From assembly GCA_039619475.1 (NCBI GenBank), contig CM077115.1:179064060-179128059 (forward strand): 64,000 nt of DNA, in the 5' to 3' direction. The first letter of the stretch is position 1. Each line of letters begins with the position of its first letter. The stretch comes from Icerya purchasi (lineage: Eukaryota > Arthropoda > Insecta > Hemiptera > Monophlebidae). The notes under the pieces are model-generated. The model worked only from the letters and a program-made list of their open reading frames with translations, searched no databases and was not told the origin of the DNA. Shown in pieces: positions 1-12,884 of the stretch. The position numbers were made by a program, and so were the translations under genes.

Positions 1-2411
1 CAAATTTTACAGCTGAACAAACGAAAGAAAACAAAATAGAATTTTTCGCGGCCTAGAATTTACATTTCACTGAATACGACGATGAATTAAAGATGAAAAC
101 TTAAAGTAAATCGTTATTTCCTTTAAACCGTTCTTTTTCCTCGAGTCTATTGACCGAAGTAGTCGCTAATCGATTTCTAAGAGAAACAACCGCGACAGGA
201 TGGATTATTCGACACTGAAATCGGGAACAGCTTTGCGCATTAGGCCTCGTTTCATCTTTTGTTGATTTTAGTTCATGGAGAGAAAAAAAACAACAAAAAA
301 ACACGACGCTTGAATGAACTAGTTAAAATGTGAAAACGTATATTTAAACGGAATTTTACAGCGCAGTACGGGGGGACATAACACCATTTTTCATCGCTCG
401 TTATGTGGGGACACGAATACACCAGGGATTACTATAAGACGGGTCTTGCAACAATTTTATCAGTTCCGAGATTGCAATATTATTCTAAAATTAAGTAATA
501 GTAAACACACCGTTCTTAGGAAATATACAATTATAAATTTAAATGTTTCGGCGTCATAGTACACCATAATCATTACTCTAAAACGTTACACACAGCTGGA
601 AGGAAATAATTTTATTATTCGCAATAGGGAAAAAAACAGATTGCCGATTCGTCAGGCTGATATGGTCGTTCAAACATTATTTTATTTCACAAAAATTCTT
701 CTCCGCTTTTTCCAGATTCAAAAACATTTCAAATGCTTCACACACCGACAAACAGAGTAAAAGAATTCTGAAAATAATTACCGACAATGGCTCGGTCAGA
801 AAGTAACCATAAAAAAAAGCAGTCTTTGATTTTACCGCCGCTCGATTTTCCTTAATAGGAAACGAAATACACATTTCTCCGATAAATCTCACTACCGAAC
901 AAAATTTCCAGCTTATATCCGATGATTGGCCAATACGTGGACATGCCGGATAATTTTATTATTCCAAAAACTATCGATCAAATTTCAAGTATTTTTTCAA
1001 AATCAAAAATGATTTTAGGTTTAGTTTTTTTTTTAAAACTCGATAGTGCTCGTGCTTCCTACATAGCACGTCCTTCTTAATGATCACGAATTCTCCCCTC
1101 TTGTTAAATTGATCAAAAGTTGGTGCATCTCGAATATGAGAATGCATTCGTAATCGTTGGATTCAATTTCGACAATAAATATATTTGATTCACAAGGTAT
1201 TCCCCGTCGCGATAATAACATGTTTTGGGCTCGCATGTTCGTAACGCAACTGATGATCTCTCCCTCAGTCGAGTACTGCTCAATACTATTACATTCTTTT
1301 CTATATGCATATGCGCCAAAAAGAACTTCTTTTTATGCAGTAAATCGCGATACTCGCCGGTAATTAACGAGACTATTTTTTTGTTAATAAGTTTTACTTT
1401 CTCGAACTCGGAACAACCTGTATCTGGTAGTCTGATCGTTCTAGATGGCGGCGCATAGACAAATAAAAAGGTTCCATGTTATTAAGTGGGAAGGAAATGA
1501 AAAGTAGAAAATGAATTCGTAGGTAGCAAAGTAAAAGTTTGCGCGGCTCTGTTAATGGCACGGTATATGTGTAAATTTGCATAATAACGAAATCCAGATC
1601 AAATCAGATGCTCTTTACTTAAAACGCGGCTTTTCAATATTGTAGCAGTATATATATATATATATGTGTATATGTATATCGGGGAATAATTATTCTACAA
1701 AATCCTAATCTTGCAAAGATGTAGAATACACGTAATCAATTAAGGCCTGCCTGACAAAAAAACACATGAAAGCTTCGGTGGAAAAGAGGTAATATGAATG
1801 TGGAGGGGTTAAGCAGAAGTCTATCGAAATATTCTATAATTAGAACTATTCCTACATTTGATTTTCAAGAGGAATTATAAACATGTTTAGACACTACTTA
1901 AAAAAAGCCAAGCGAACCAGTTTTTTTTTCTTTTTATTTGGAATGTTTTTTAAATTGCGCCCCCTCCTACCCCTCCTCCGGAAATAGCTCAGATGATAGT
2001 GGCTAAAGAAGAAGCTATAACACAGCGGAAGATAAATTAGCAGAAATGTAGTTGCGCAGCGCCGAGCTGATACCGTTAATAGAAATATTTTCCACAAATG
2101 TTTGTGTTTTATTGGTTGATTTGGAAGCCGATTCTCCCCCCATTTAATTACCGGTTTCTAGAGCGGACGATAATATCGGTTCCATTTTTTATATAATGCA
2201 ATTACTAAAAGATATACAGGGAGAGATGACGGTGGAGCACCAGATTAACAACAACCTTGGCTTTTTAAAATTAAGGGAACAACTCTTACAACCAGAGGAA
2301 GATGGTGACTGCCAGTCATCAGTAATTGCGATTTCGTAGCTGTTGGCCTAGAGATGCAGACGCGCCACAACATTTTAAAGTTACGCGCGCGTGGTTGGTT
2401 TATAGACTATA
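1..2411. other. left flank, no gene recognised
   Basis: AT-rich unique-looking sequence with only short ORFs and no recognisable protein. A short (TA)n tract lies at about 1651-1664. If the last visible vg exon is spliced, this is part of the final vg intron; otherwise it is 3' flank. No minus-strand segment encoding a Vg-like YWF terminus was found. Confidence 0.5.
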
Positions 2412-2413
2412 TA

Positions 2414-3731
2414 CACCCTGTCAAGAAAGTATCGGGAATTGTTAAATAAAACGAACAATTTTTAATTTTCATCCAAATTTATTTTGTCACCTTCAAAATA
2501 ACATCCATTCGAAGCGATGCACATATGCCAACGCTTTTTCCACTCGGCAAAGCACTTCTGATAGGCGGTTTCCGGGATGGCCTTTAGCTCTCGCGTCGCA
2601 TTCGTCTTGATGTCATCAATCGATTCGAAGCGCATTCCCCGTAGCGGAAATTTGAGTTTTGAGAATAGGAAGAAGTCGCAGGGTGCTAAATCTGGTGAAT
2701 ACGGCGGTTGTTCGATGATATTTACCGAGTGTTTGGCCAAAAACTCATTCACAATTATGGCTTTGTGAGACGGCGCATTATCGTGATGGAGAATCCAAGA
2801 ATTGTCGACCCACAAATCGTTACGTTTACGACGGATAGCCTCTCTCAAACGTCTCAAAACACTTAAGTAAAACTCTTTGGTGACTGTCTGTCCGGCTGGC
2901 ACATATTCATAGTGTACCACGCCTCGAATATCGAAGAAAACAATCAACATGATCTTCACTTTCGATCGGCTTTGGCGAGGTTTTTTCGGCTTTGGCGCGC
3001 CAATTGGCCGCCATTCGGACGATTGCTGGTTCGTAAGCGTGTCGTACTCGTACACCCATGTCTCGTCACCAGTAATTATCTTTTCCAAGAAGGTAGGATC
3101 CAAATTGGCTCGATCCAGCATGTCTGCAGCTACCTGTTCTCGGTACTTTTTTTGAAAGAAATTCAGGTCTTTCGGAACAAGCCGAGCCGCAACGCGTTGC
3201 ATACCCAATTTTTCGTGCACAATCGTACGTACGCTCTCGTGTGACATGCCCAATCCATGAGCCATCTCTCTCAAGCTCACATGACAATTTTCAGCAACGA
3301 TTTCCTTGATTTTATCGACGTTATCATCGGTCACACTCGTTGAAGGCCGTCCAGAGCGAGGCATGTCTTCGACCGTCTCCCGACCATCCTTGAACGCTCT
3401 GTACCACTCGTAAACCCGCGTTTTTGATAAAGCAGATTCACCAAAAGCCTTCTGTAACATTTTCAGTGTATCGGCACAAGAAATTTCGTTCGAAACACAG
3501 AATTTAACACAAGTACGTTGTTCAATATTTTCACTCATTGTAAAACTTCGACAAAACCTTCAAGGTCGACTGATTTTAATAGCTGCTGTAAACACACTGG
3601 TTGACAGATCGCGCTAAAAATAGGCATCATAATACAAAACAGTTGTACCAACCTGGAAAAAAAAAATTATCTGCCTAGCTATTACCCGGGAGATTTAAAT
3701 TGACAATTCCCGATACTTTCTTGACAGGGTG
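2414..3731 (-). mobile_element. mariner-family DNA transposon, copy A, apparently complete
   Basis: Both ends carry the inverted repeat CACCCTGTCAAGAAAGTATC and beyond (about 27 bp). The element sits between TA dinucleotides at 2412-2413 and 3732-3733, the target duplication of Tc1/mariner elements. It is 1318 bp long with one transposase ORF. The second copy at 51173-52491 is nearly identical in DNA sequence, differing by a few substitutions and small indels (for example around 3545-3560), so both insertions should be recent. It lies beyond the last visible vg exon, in the same orientation as vg. Confidence 0.97.
2462..3538 (-). CDS. mariner transposase, copy A, intact
   Basis: A 358-residue DDE transposase catalysing cut-and-paste transposition in the nucleus. 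The start is the ATG of MSENIEQRTCVKF. Residues 1-115 hold the two helix-turn-helix DNA-binding parts (ALSKTRVYEWYRAFKDGRE, then a GRP motif in PRSGRPSTS). A WVPHEL-like linker reads LVPKDLN (about 120-126). The catalytic acidic triad is visible: D158 in TGDETWV, D253 in HHDNAPSH, and D288 in SPDLAPCDFFLF. The last two are separated by 34 residues, the mariner D,D(34)D signature. Full length, with no stop or frameshift. It differs from copy B at two places I can see: A versus V in the N-terminal NEISC-DTL segment, and F versus L in VNE-LAKHS. Confidence 0.96.
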   Translation of the reverse strand: MSENIEQRTCVKFCVSNEISCADTLKMLQKAFGESALSKTRVYEWYRAFKDGRETVEDMPRSGRPSTSVTDDNVDKIKEIVAENCHVSLREMAHGLGMSHESVRTIVHEKLGMQRVAARLVPKDLNFFQKKYREQVAADMLDRANLDPTFLEKIITGDETWVYEYDTLTNQQSSEWRPIGAPKPKKPRQSRSKVKIMLIVFFDIRGVVHYEYVPAGQTVTKEFYLSVLRRLREAIRRKRNDLWVDNSWILHHDNAPSHKAIIVNEFLAKHSVNIIEQPPYSPDLAPCDFFLFSKLKFPLRGMRFESIDDIKTNATRELKAIPETAYQKCFAEWKKRWHMCIASNGCYFEGDKINLDEN

Positions 3732-3733
3732 TA

Positions 3734-5435
3734 TATATATGTTTTTTAACATGCTAGCTTTGTACCTAGATTGGTTTATTTCCAGTTCTTGCGTTAAACG
3801 GGCACGGACGAACTACGTTTATTGTGAAGCACGTGGCATTGCACAAACCAGCTTCCTTGAGACGGGAAAAAATTGACGCAAAGCAACATACAAGTATTAT
3901 GTCTTTCTGAAATTGAATTGTCCGCGTGCCAAAGTCTTGGCATCCAAATCGACAAATGAATGGTAAAGATAATTCTAGGTAAAAACGAAACAATGCTTAG
4001 CAGTTAAAAACGTGTGAGTTGATACTTCTAGTGTAAAAACGGTGAAAGTCACATTCTTTGTTCTGTTTTCCACTATTTCCCCGCAAAAATCAAAATTCTA
4101 TTTCTCACACATATTCGACTATACAATAAATAAGGTACGCGACCGGGCGGCGGGTTTTTTTTTCTTCAAAATAAACATGCCCCGGCTATTAAGGTTTTTC
4201 CAGCCGATATGGAATATTCGTTTTTTATCACTTCCGCTACAGTTTTTGATAGCGAACGTACATTTAAATTTCTACGTCTTGTTTTAAAATTCGCCTAGTC
4301 GTTTTGTTTACACTAATATCAAATCCGACGAGAGATGTTCCTGCAGCAGTTATATCGAAAATAAATGTACATAGTAGAGAGTTTCGCGATCACTTTCGGT
4401 CTTAAAGCCTATTCTCAGCTATTATTATCAGACGGCGCTAGACTCTGTTCAATTCGGCGACTTAGCGCGAAAGTGTCGGTCGCTGCGGCAACGTCGGAAG
4501 TGGAAACTAGAAAGATCGGCTTCGTCAACGCAGTCTATTATAGACAGTTAAGTCGGATGTGTGTTCGATGTGTCTTACTGAGGCGCGGAGTAGCGCTTGG
4601 AGAAATTTAATTAGTTTGCAGCCGGACCGGAGAAAATGCAACGGTCGGGCAAGGTGAATGAAGGAGATTATCATCGCGGAAAACAATAATCGATACGGAG
4701 CGTCCGCCGGACCAATAAGAGGCGGATGTTAAACGTGTCAGGCGTGTCGGCTTTTGCTTTGTACGCAACTGCTATTAAGCGCATGTGCAGGTCCGGCTCT
4801 TCTTCGAATCGGTGTTCTTCTGGTTCGCTTTATATCTTATTCATCGGCAGATTCTGTTCTTTTCTCGTTCCTTTGTCGGTCAACTTTCATGCTCAAAGTC
4901 CGTGCCTGTTCCGTTTTTGTCAAAGCCCTTCCCCATTCTGCGCGGCCCAACTCTCCTTTGTACCGTCGTCCGGCGAAAACACTTTTTTCCTCCTTCCTCC
5001 TTCCTTCCTTCCTTTTTTTTTCTCCGCTTTATCCGCCCCTTTTTTTCCCAACAAAAATTTTTTACTACAGTCTGGTCTGCGACGACGGTCGAGTTGAAAA
5101 ATCCGCTGCTCCTCGCAACACCGAATTCGTGCGCGCTGCTGGTAAAGCCAGTTCGGAGGATCACGTTGTGTCGACGACGCCGATAAACGAATTCCAACCG
5201 CATTCCTCGGAACTGCATTGTTCTCGGAATACTACGAGACACGCTGTACGCGCTGCCTCGCTCCGACGTCACCGTCGAATTATTATTTGTGCCGGAAGGA
5301 AAAGTGCGAAATTAATCAATCCGGCGGATAAAGAACGCGATTAATTATTAATCGGTAGTAAGCGAATTAATATGACCGGTATCGTCATCATGCCGGAGGA
5401 GCGGCTAGGCGAACGCGTAAATATCACCGTGTTAT
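3734..5435. other. non-coding stretch with a CpG-rich part next to the last visible vg exon
   Basis: From about 4370 to 5435 the sequence becomes visibly richer in CpG and G+C than the rest of the window and contains a pyrimidine-rich block (about 4975-5060). Plus-strand ORFs of 133 and 196 codons here are mutually overlapping, Ser/Phe/Arg-rich and resemble no family I know. I take them as chance readings of pyrimidine-rich DNA. The stretch could be conserved regulatory sequence or vg 3' sequence. Confidence 0.4.
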
Positions 5436-5443
5436 CTAATTAC

Positions 5444-5706
5444 CTGCGGCCATCGACGGATAGGCGGTTGTGTACGGCGAACTGGCCGACTCCAACGTGT
5501 GGTGGCCGACTGCTGCAGCGGCGGCGGCCGCACTGTGACTTTGCGACCAATGTTCAATTCCGACCGCGCTTTTAGAATGGTGGTGATGGTATTGCGATGC
5601 CATATGAGCTGGTAATCTGGACGTGGTCGGTAACAGTAAACTACCATATTGAGCTGCCGCGGCCATATTGTGGTGGTGATGGTGATGGTGGTACTCGTGC
5701 ACGGCT
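5444..5706 (-). CDS. vg: vestigial, His/Ala-rich exon, last one visible
   Basis: It enters in phase 2 after the acceptor (GGTTTCGTTTTCAG) and reads AVHEYHHHHHHHNMAAAAQY, then GSLLLPTTSRLPAHMASQY, a His run, a seven-Ala run, and HHTLESASSPYTTAYPSMAAG. Fly Vg has the same order near its C terminus: His run, NMAQYGSLL, Ala/His, YPTMAG. The frame stops at TAG (5436-5438) only two codons further on, but the sequence there is CCGCAG/GTAATT, a good donor leaving in phase 1. Fly Vg continues for about 20 residues to an ESSKDLYWF end that is absent here. I therefore favour splicing at 5444 to a small terminal exon left of position 1, with a stop at 5436 as the alternative. A scan of 1-5440 for a minus-strand YWF-stop end found none. 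Confidence 0.93.
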
Positions 5707-8700
5707 CTGAAAACGAAACCAAAAGACCACACATCATTGCGAAGAAAAACGCGAAACTCTTAATATAGCGATAACGCGAGCAGCGCTACTCTGAAAACGA
5801 ACGACAATGGCCGAGATGCGATAAAAATCATTTTTAACTTTAATTACCGCTCGCTCGTTACCATAATTGGTTATTTCCGTTCACTCTTGTTCATTTTCTG
5901 CGCGCCTGCCTGTTCCATTTTTAAAATTACCCGTCCGACACCACAGTAGCAGCCGCAGCCGCAGCCGCCTCCTCCTTTGTGCGCCGTGCTAAGCCGATTT
6001 TTCGCACAACTACCTCTTACCGGCCCACGGGACCTCTCCCAACTTACGAGACATCGCTCCTTCTCGAAAAGTGCCCAGTTAACCGATCTAATCTAAAGCC
6101 TCGCGAGAAAGTTGCCCTGTCCAAACATCATAGCCCCGATGATCATTCTCTTTTACTTCGTTTTAATTGGCTGCCACTTCATTACGGTTGTCCCCCTCCC
6201 CTTTACAAATGCCACTGCACTGAATTCTGTGCCAGTCACCCTTTATAACCATGACTATGTCGCCGCTTTGTTATTGTTTTGGAAAATTTTACAAAAAAAA
6301 AAAAAAATAAGAAAATAATGGGCATTCAAGAAAACACGGTTGTACAACATAAACTCGCATAGCACTAGCAGACAAGTATGCAGGCCTGGATTAGGGGAGG
6401 AGGGCTCCAGCCCCGGGACCCATCTTATAAAGGGGCCCCCAAGAGGCTCCCACAAGTATGACTAAACGTGCGGTAATAGATGTTTTTCCAAACATTTATA
6501 TTATGCATATAGAATATGCAATATCTATACCGATTACAAATTGTGAGGTTGCTCATTCATTTCTTTATGGTTTTTTTTTTTTTTTTTTTTTTTTTAATTA
6601 TTATTTCATTATTCATGTCGAACATTTTTTTGGCAATTTATGCTAACTGAAACCGGGTAATCTATCGATTAGGCTATAGCCCAGGGCGGAGGAATTTTAA
6701 AAATACATCTCTCTTTTAAAGCAATCTGATGAGAGTTACTGATTTTTCGGATTTAATCAACTCTTTCGCGTCGCAGCAGCCGTAGGGACAACACGTTCTT
6801 AAGTGAATTAGTTAAGTAAGAGTATGTTTAAATAAATGCTTTTTTTGTTTATAATTAATATTCATAGCAATTACATGTGAAGATATGCTAGCAGAATAGG
6901 GTAGGCTTCAAATGTGCTGTTAATATTTAAGGATTATTCAAATCTACCAATCGATTTGTATCATTTACATTGAGAAGAGCCCAAATGCGAATAGTTCGAC
7001 TGCATCATTAATAATTTTTGACCATATTTCTTCTCTCCTTCGCTTCGTTCTTCAATTAAACCAAATTTCGCTTCTTTTTTTTTCAGTCTAAAATATACAG
7101 ATATATAAAATACGTTACTGGCTAAAAGGTTAAAAGGAAAAACCAAGCCAAAAAAAAAAAAAAAAAAAAATGTTTTTCCACACTTTTTTCTGTTTTAACA
7201 TACCCGCTAGCTGAGTTGTTTTTACGTTCCGAAATTAAGTTAAATCGATATATTTTTTTGGCTCGAATTATTTTTGAAGCCAAAAAAAAAGTAATAATAA
7301 TAATCCCGATAAAGCAAAATTTAATCAACTAGCCGTTAATCGAAATTACTATTATTCGAATGAGATCAATATTTTACAATGTAAAAATATCAGACAGAGG
7401 CGGCCGTGAATATGCTTTAACGCTACAAACAACGCCTGCATGCAGAATTATTCGCAGGAGATAACCGGCCAGACCGAGTTCTTTCACAGAAACCTGTTAC
7501 ATTTGCGCGTGATAAATTCATCACTTTCCGGTATGTAAAATTCCGAACGAAATTTTTCTATTCGTCAGAATTTCCTCTAGCGCGTAGGTTTTTCGACACT
7601 TGTTTACAATACTTCTGTACGCTTTTAGCTGAATAGATTTTTGAAATGGCTTTTTATTTTTTCTCATTTTTATATTTATTCCTGATTGCGAGTTTAGATA
7701 TTCCTCTTACGCGCGAAATCTTACTAAATGCGCTATTTTAAAATAAAAGGAATAGATTTAAATTAAACTCGTAACCGTGTAAACACAAAAGAGCGCTTCC
7801 AACAAAATATTAACGAAGGTTTCGTTTTATTCGGTTTTTTCCCTTTGTGCGTGGGTGTGTGTGTGTGTGCGCACGAAAGAGGGGCACATATATATATATA
7901 ACGTTCGCAACAAGACGTACTTGGCACGTAATATTGGGCAGAAATGGTCATTTTATTTATACGCGTTAATTCGCAGTATAGGGGCAGCCGACTGAGCTTG
8001 TCTCCTTAACATTCCAAAACTTGAGTTAATGTGTCTACTCGGTATATCACTTTTTCTTCATACAAAAATAACCGGAATAATTTTCAATCCGCGTATCGTT
8101 ATATTAAATTTATTTTTTGATTTTAAAAAATGTTGAACAATCATGCAATCGAGTAGGCTCAAAATTAGAACAATCAAAAATCAACATAATAAATTGTTTT
8201 ACACCTTTATTCTGCTGTTTTTAAAATATTCACGATCATTCCAATATGAATAACGTAATAAATGCGTTACGCTATAGATTTATAGTCAATGTCACTAAAT
8301 TTATTTAAAACTTCTTTAATCATCTAAGTACGCTTTTAAGTACGAGTTCAGCTGCCTCGATTAAACTTTGCTTATACAACGCGGACGAACAATGTTGTTA
8401 TTTTTATCTTCAAAATTATTCTATTCCTTCTTTATGCGTTTCCTTAAATGTGATTTTTTCGTGGTCCTACTACGAATGAATGCCCCCCCCCCCAGTTTTA
8501 TGTATATTCTTTTAATCTTTTCGACTGTTAACGAGCGTTTTAATCATATTTTTTCAGACATATTATAATTTCGTAATCATATAATTCACTATCTAAAGAA
8601 AATAATAATAAAAAACACAAACCGCAAAACAACCAAACAAATTCAAGATAAATTTTCAGTATTCCTCCTACCGAAGGTTATTCATCGCTGATTGGAAGAA

Positions 8701-9869
8701 TTAGTAACGCGTGTTTTATTTATACCATTTTATTCAACGCATGGGTTATTGTTACCTATTTCAAAAGTAGGTGCGGCGCATGCGCACTTCAAAGATATTA
8801 CATTTGCCCGTATTACTACCTAAAAACGTTTATAATTCCGCATGTGCGAGAAATGAACAACCGGTTTTTTTCCTGATCTATGGTAGTCCGAAAGTAAAAG
8901 AACATTTATATCACAAAACTGCTCGACGAGGTATTTTAATTACTTTTTAAAATTAGGCCCTCTGAAAATTTTACGTAATAAGGCTTTTTAGAAAAAATCG
9001 TACTGATATTTATTTATTTATTTATTTTTTTTTTTGACAATTCGTCAACCAAAAAAACCTCTGTGCGAAAACATCGTAAGAAGAAGCTTACGAAAGACAT
9101 AATGAATAAGGTCAGGTTAGGAGATACAATTTAAGCCTTTTAACTAACCGAGATACAGGACGTTTACCAAAACACTTGAACGACGTGATTAATGTGTAGA
9201 CAATTAATTTTTGCAATTTTGGAACCGTTCACACCATAATTTCAAGCAATCGTTGTAAGTTTAATTTTTTAGTACTCTCATTTGAATTTCCGATCTCTTC
9301 CCAGTAGTGTATAACAATTAGTACTTATGGAATTGTTAAAAAGTAATATTTTCTTTTTTTATTTTTATATATATATATATATAGATACGTAACTCGAGCA
9401 ATTCGGTAATATTCGTAAATTTATGTTGATCACATTCAAATTTATTACATTTGTATCTATAAATGCAACTTGGCTTCTAATAAGATATTAAAATCATTTT
9501 TTTTTTTTTTATGGAAATTTAAAAAAAATTGAATGTATTCAATTATGTTTATTATTAAATTTATACTGTCGCATTCAAATATTCTACAATAATAGTTAAA
9601 TCGATAATGTTTATATTATATTAAAACAAATTTCATATACGTTCTCTCATATTCTCCCTATCCGTCTGAATTAATTTACTATAGTTTCCAGACCACATCA
9701 GCATGCTCAGTGGAACCCGAGTTGCTGCTTTCCCCGTTTTCTCTTCTGAAAAAGAGCGTATTCTAATCTGATGTGCTCGTGTAAAAAAAATCAATTATAA
9801 ATTTCGATTTCCCGGATACCTATAACATGACTTTTTTTCGTAATGATTTTTTCATCTGTCTGTTTATTT
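5707..9869. other. vg intron segment, no gene recognised
   Basis: AT-rich intron with several poly-A/poly-T runs (6291-6307, 6571-6596, 7149-7170) and (GT)n near 7855-7869. About 6375-6450 holds an odd GC-rich segment (GGAGGGCTCCAGCCCCGGGACCC and GGGGCCCCC) that looks like part of a dispersed repeat I cannot classify. (TA)n lies at about 9367-9382. Confidence 0.45.
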
Positions 9870-11416
9870 AATCTTTCTTTCTCGTCTCTAGTCTTTTGAT
9901 TTTCCTTCCAATTTTCTACACAGCTAATTTTTCCTCAAAACGGCCAAGGCTTCCAAGTTCCCTCTTTCCCATCATCCTTTTCCCTGTAATTTCTCGAATG
10001 ATGAGTTAATCTCTTTCATTAACTCCATTGCTCCTTGCTACGTTCCTAATTTTAATGAATCACGTCGCATTTCATTTTCTTCCACCTCCACACATTTTCT
10101 GGTCACTCCTTTTACCTTTACGGAATTAGAAACATCCTTACGCAATTCTTCAGATTCTGCTCCCGGAGTTGACGGTAGTTCCTTTTTTATTCTCAAAAAC
10201 CTTTCGGACTCTTCTTCTCTTCGGTTCCTCTTAAACTTGTTTAACTATTTTCTTCACTTTGGTTGTACTCGCTTTTTCTTTTGGGTTACCTTCATCGTTA
10301 TACCTATCCCTAAACTCAACTCTTCCTCACTTCGTCCAATTTCTCTTGCTTCTTGGGTCAGGAAGCTTTTCGAAAACTTAATCAACGTCTTGTTTGGTGG
10401 CTGGAACATCACAACTTATTGCCTAGTAATATGTTTGGTTTCTGCCGTGGTCGCCGCCCTCCTGATTGTTTTCTCTTAATAACAACCAACCTCTTTTTTC
10501 AAAATTAATGAATATAGATGAATGAGTTTTGTACAACTATTTGCTTTTATTAGCATTCTGTCGATAATTTTGCTGATTAACCATTAATAATAATTTCCCA
10601 ACATTATTCAATATCTATTTTATCAAAATTGCTTCCTTGTCTTTGAATTCCCGTTCTCTTTTCTTTGCAGACGACATCCTCATTTATTCCTCTCATCGCA
10701 ACATCTCGTAGGCTAACTCCCAACTTCAAAACTTCTTAACTTCATTGCAAAACGCCTCATCCAACATCCATCTTTTCATTTCCTCTTCTAAGTCTTCTAC
10801 TGTCGTCTTTACACTGCGCCCTTTTATTACTTCCTCAATCATCCTCGTCTTAAATAATAGCCCAATTCCTCTTACTTCTTCCTTTCGTTATTTGGGTAGC
10901 CGGCTTTCCTTTCATGCACATATCAACCGTCTATACGTATCCACCATTAAAAAGCTCAAACCTCATTAAATCTCTTTCTCACACCGACTGAAGAGGTGAT
11001 CCTGTGATCCTGCTTATGTTTTACAAATCTTTTACCCGCTCTGTTCTTGATTACTGTTCCTATATTTATGGTAATCCTTCTAGATCCCTTCTGTCTAAGC
11101 TCCATCGGGTCCAAAATACATGTATCCATCTCTGCCTTGGAGCCCGAAAGTCTACTCCTATCCCCAACTGTACACGCTGAATCTTACATTCCTCCTCTTT
11201 TCCTTCGACGTTCCTTCTTGGGTTATCATTTCCTCATCAAACGGTTGCCTATTTCCTTTTGCTATCTTATTCCTTCATCTTGCGTAACTGGCATTTTTCT
11301 GCTGACAAAACTCCTATTCTATCTTTTATCGCTGGCCGCCTTATCCAGTTTTCTCCGTATATCTACACTCACAATAAAATCACTTATTTCTGCTTCAATT
11401 TTTCCTCTTTTCAATT
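9870..11416 (+). mobile_element. I-clade LINE, degenerate reverse-transcriptase part (left half of a split copy)
   Basis: Broken plus-strand coding sequence of a non-LTR retrotransposon ORF2. Reading across frames gives, in order: PFTFTELETSLRNSSDSAPG followed by VDG (about 10100-10175), VIPIPKLNSSSLRPISLASW then KLFENLI (10297-10390), and FSFADDILIYSS (about 10655-10695), the catalytic Y/FADD box. A later segment SSFRYLGSRLSFHAHI is the usual YLG motif after the palm. There are many frameshifts and stops. It is 5'-truncated or too decayed to follow left of about 9870. It resumes at about 12885 after an R1-like insertion. Confidence 0.85.
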
Positions 11417-12880
11417 TTTTTTTTTTTTTTTTTTGGTTCCCCAGTTCGGACGTTACCGATGGGGCAAGTTTATTATTATATTCTGTGCACAACCATATTA
11501 TTCAGTGTACTTAATGTATAATACAGTAAGCTTTGACAATCTTTAACTTTTTGTGTGGTGGATGTGGTGGGTACTTAAAATCTAACACAGAATATTAGAA
11601 TAAAGATATAATAAACAATATTGTAAATGTAGCGGCGATGTGATTACTTAGGCTCCACTACAATTAGTAAAATATAATAATATAAATATGTCAATTATGG
11701 TATGTGTATAAATGTACCTAGTGGATTATGAGCACAATACACTTAAATATATTACATCTTATGTAAATAGTTAACATACTCGTAAATATTACTGTATATT
11801 ATTAGATAATTCTAATGAAATTTATGTGGTGAACATTTTAAACTATACATATTCATAAAAGTAATCATGTAGATTGATCACTCGATTTCAAGGTTAGTTT
11901 TTCTTTCATTAAGACGTGGAACTGGGCAATAGTTTAGAAGCATTTGTTTCATCAATGTTTAGGGACATATTTGGGCTAATATTAAATTGGTTCCTTAAAT
12001 GATTGAAAGCGTTGCCGGTGAAGATTGTGTGTTGGATATTATCTACATTATTTGATGCACATAACAGACAGTTTGGTGTGTCTGTTATTTTGAATCTATG
12101 GAGATATTCTCCGAAGTTTCCATGACCTGAGAATAACTGGACATTGAAAAATGTAGTATTTACATTTTTAATTTTAAGTTTATTTTTTATGTTAAGGAAG
12201 AAGTTGTAGGTTTTGCGACCTGTGTCATAGAGTAATTTCATTCGTAATATGTTTTTTTAATAATTTTATAAGTGGTGAAGGCCTAGTATGTCTTGGATGC
12301 AATTATCAGATAGAAATTTCAGAGAATTAACTAGATGTAGATTTTTTACAATCCTATATTCTGATATTATTGCTCGTCCCCCCCCCCCCCCCCCAAGAAA
12401 TAGGTCTAGTGGGACTATATTGGCAATAACACATGCAGTTGATGATGGAAAAGTTCTATAGAAGTACGAAATATTTAATATGAATTTTCTTTGTTGTTTG
12501 TTGATTTTTGTAAGTATTTTTTTATTTATATAGGTACTGGAAGCATAGCCATATATTGATTGTATTAAGCCTATGTAGAGTATGGTTCTTTCCTTATATC
12601 GGAGGCCATAATTGTTAGGTAGTAGTTTTCGAAGTTTGTCATACAGGTTGCTGCATTTAGTATTAACTGCTTCAATATGAGCAGTAAACGTTAACTTATT
12701 GTCTATTAAGACCCCAAGGTATTTGATTCTGTTAGATAAACGAATTGGTTGTTCAGAGATTATTTTAAGTTTTTCAACATTATTGGCAATATTATTCTTA
12801 CCAAAGATGATTAATTCACATTTTTCAAGTGAGAAAGAAAGACCCATTTTCCGTTATAATATTTTCTAGGTTTTTACAAA
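11417..12880 (-). mobile_element. R1-like LINE, 5'-truncated, inserted into the I-clade LINE
   Basis: Minus-strand 3' half of a LINE ORF2. The 193-residue piece (12266-12847) begins MGLSFSLEKCELIIFGK and contains RIKYLGVLIDNKLTF, AHIEAV and RKFILNISYFYRT, the end of the RT palm and thumb region. The 110-residue piece (11909-12241) contains SGHGNFGEYLHRF and CLLCASNNVDNIQH, the C-terminal Cys/His knuckle typical of R1/jockey-group LINEs. The 3' untranslated part ends in poly-A (poly-T on the plus strand, about 11417-11434). A run of 16 G (plus-strand C at about 12380-12395) interrupts the ORF and is a likely slippage site. TTTCAATTTT at both edges may be the target duplication, but it is low-complexity. 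Confidence 0.85.
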
Positions 12881-12884
12881 TTAT

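Noticed and set aside
2577..3287. ORFs on the opposite or alternative frames of mariner A (and the same set at 51618-52328 in copy B)
   Set aside because: Mirror readings of the transposase gene; both copies show the same set because the DNA is nearly identical.
4754..5344. 196-codon plus-strand ORF
   Set aside because: It starts in pyrimidine-rich DNA, overlaps two other long frames, and shows no domain or family resemblance.
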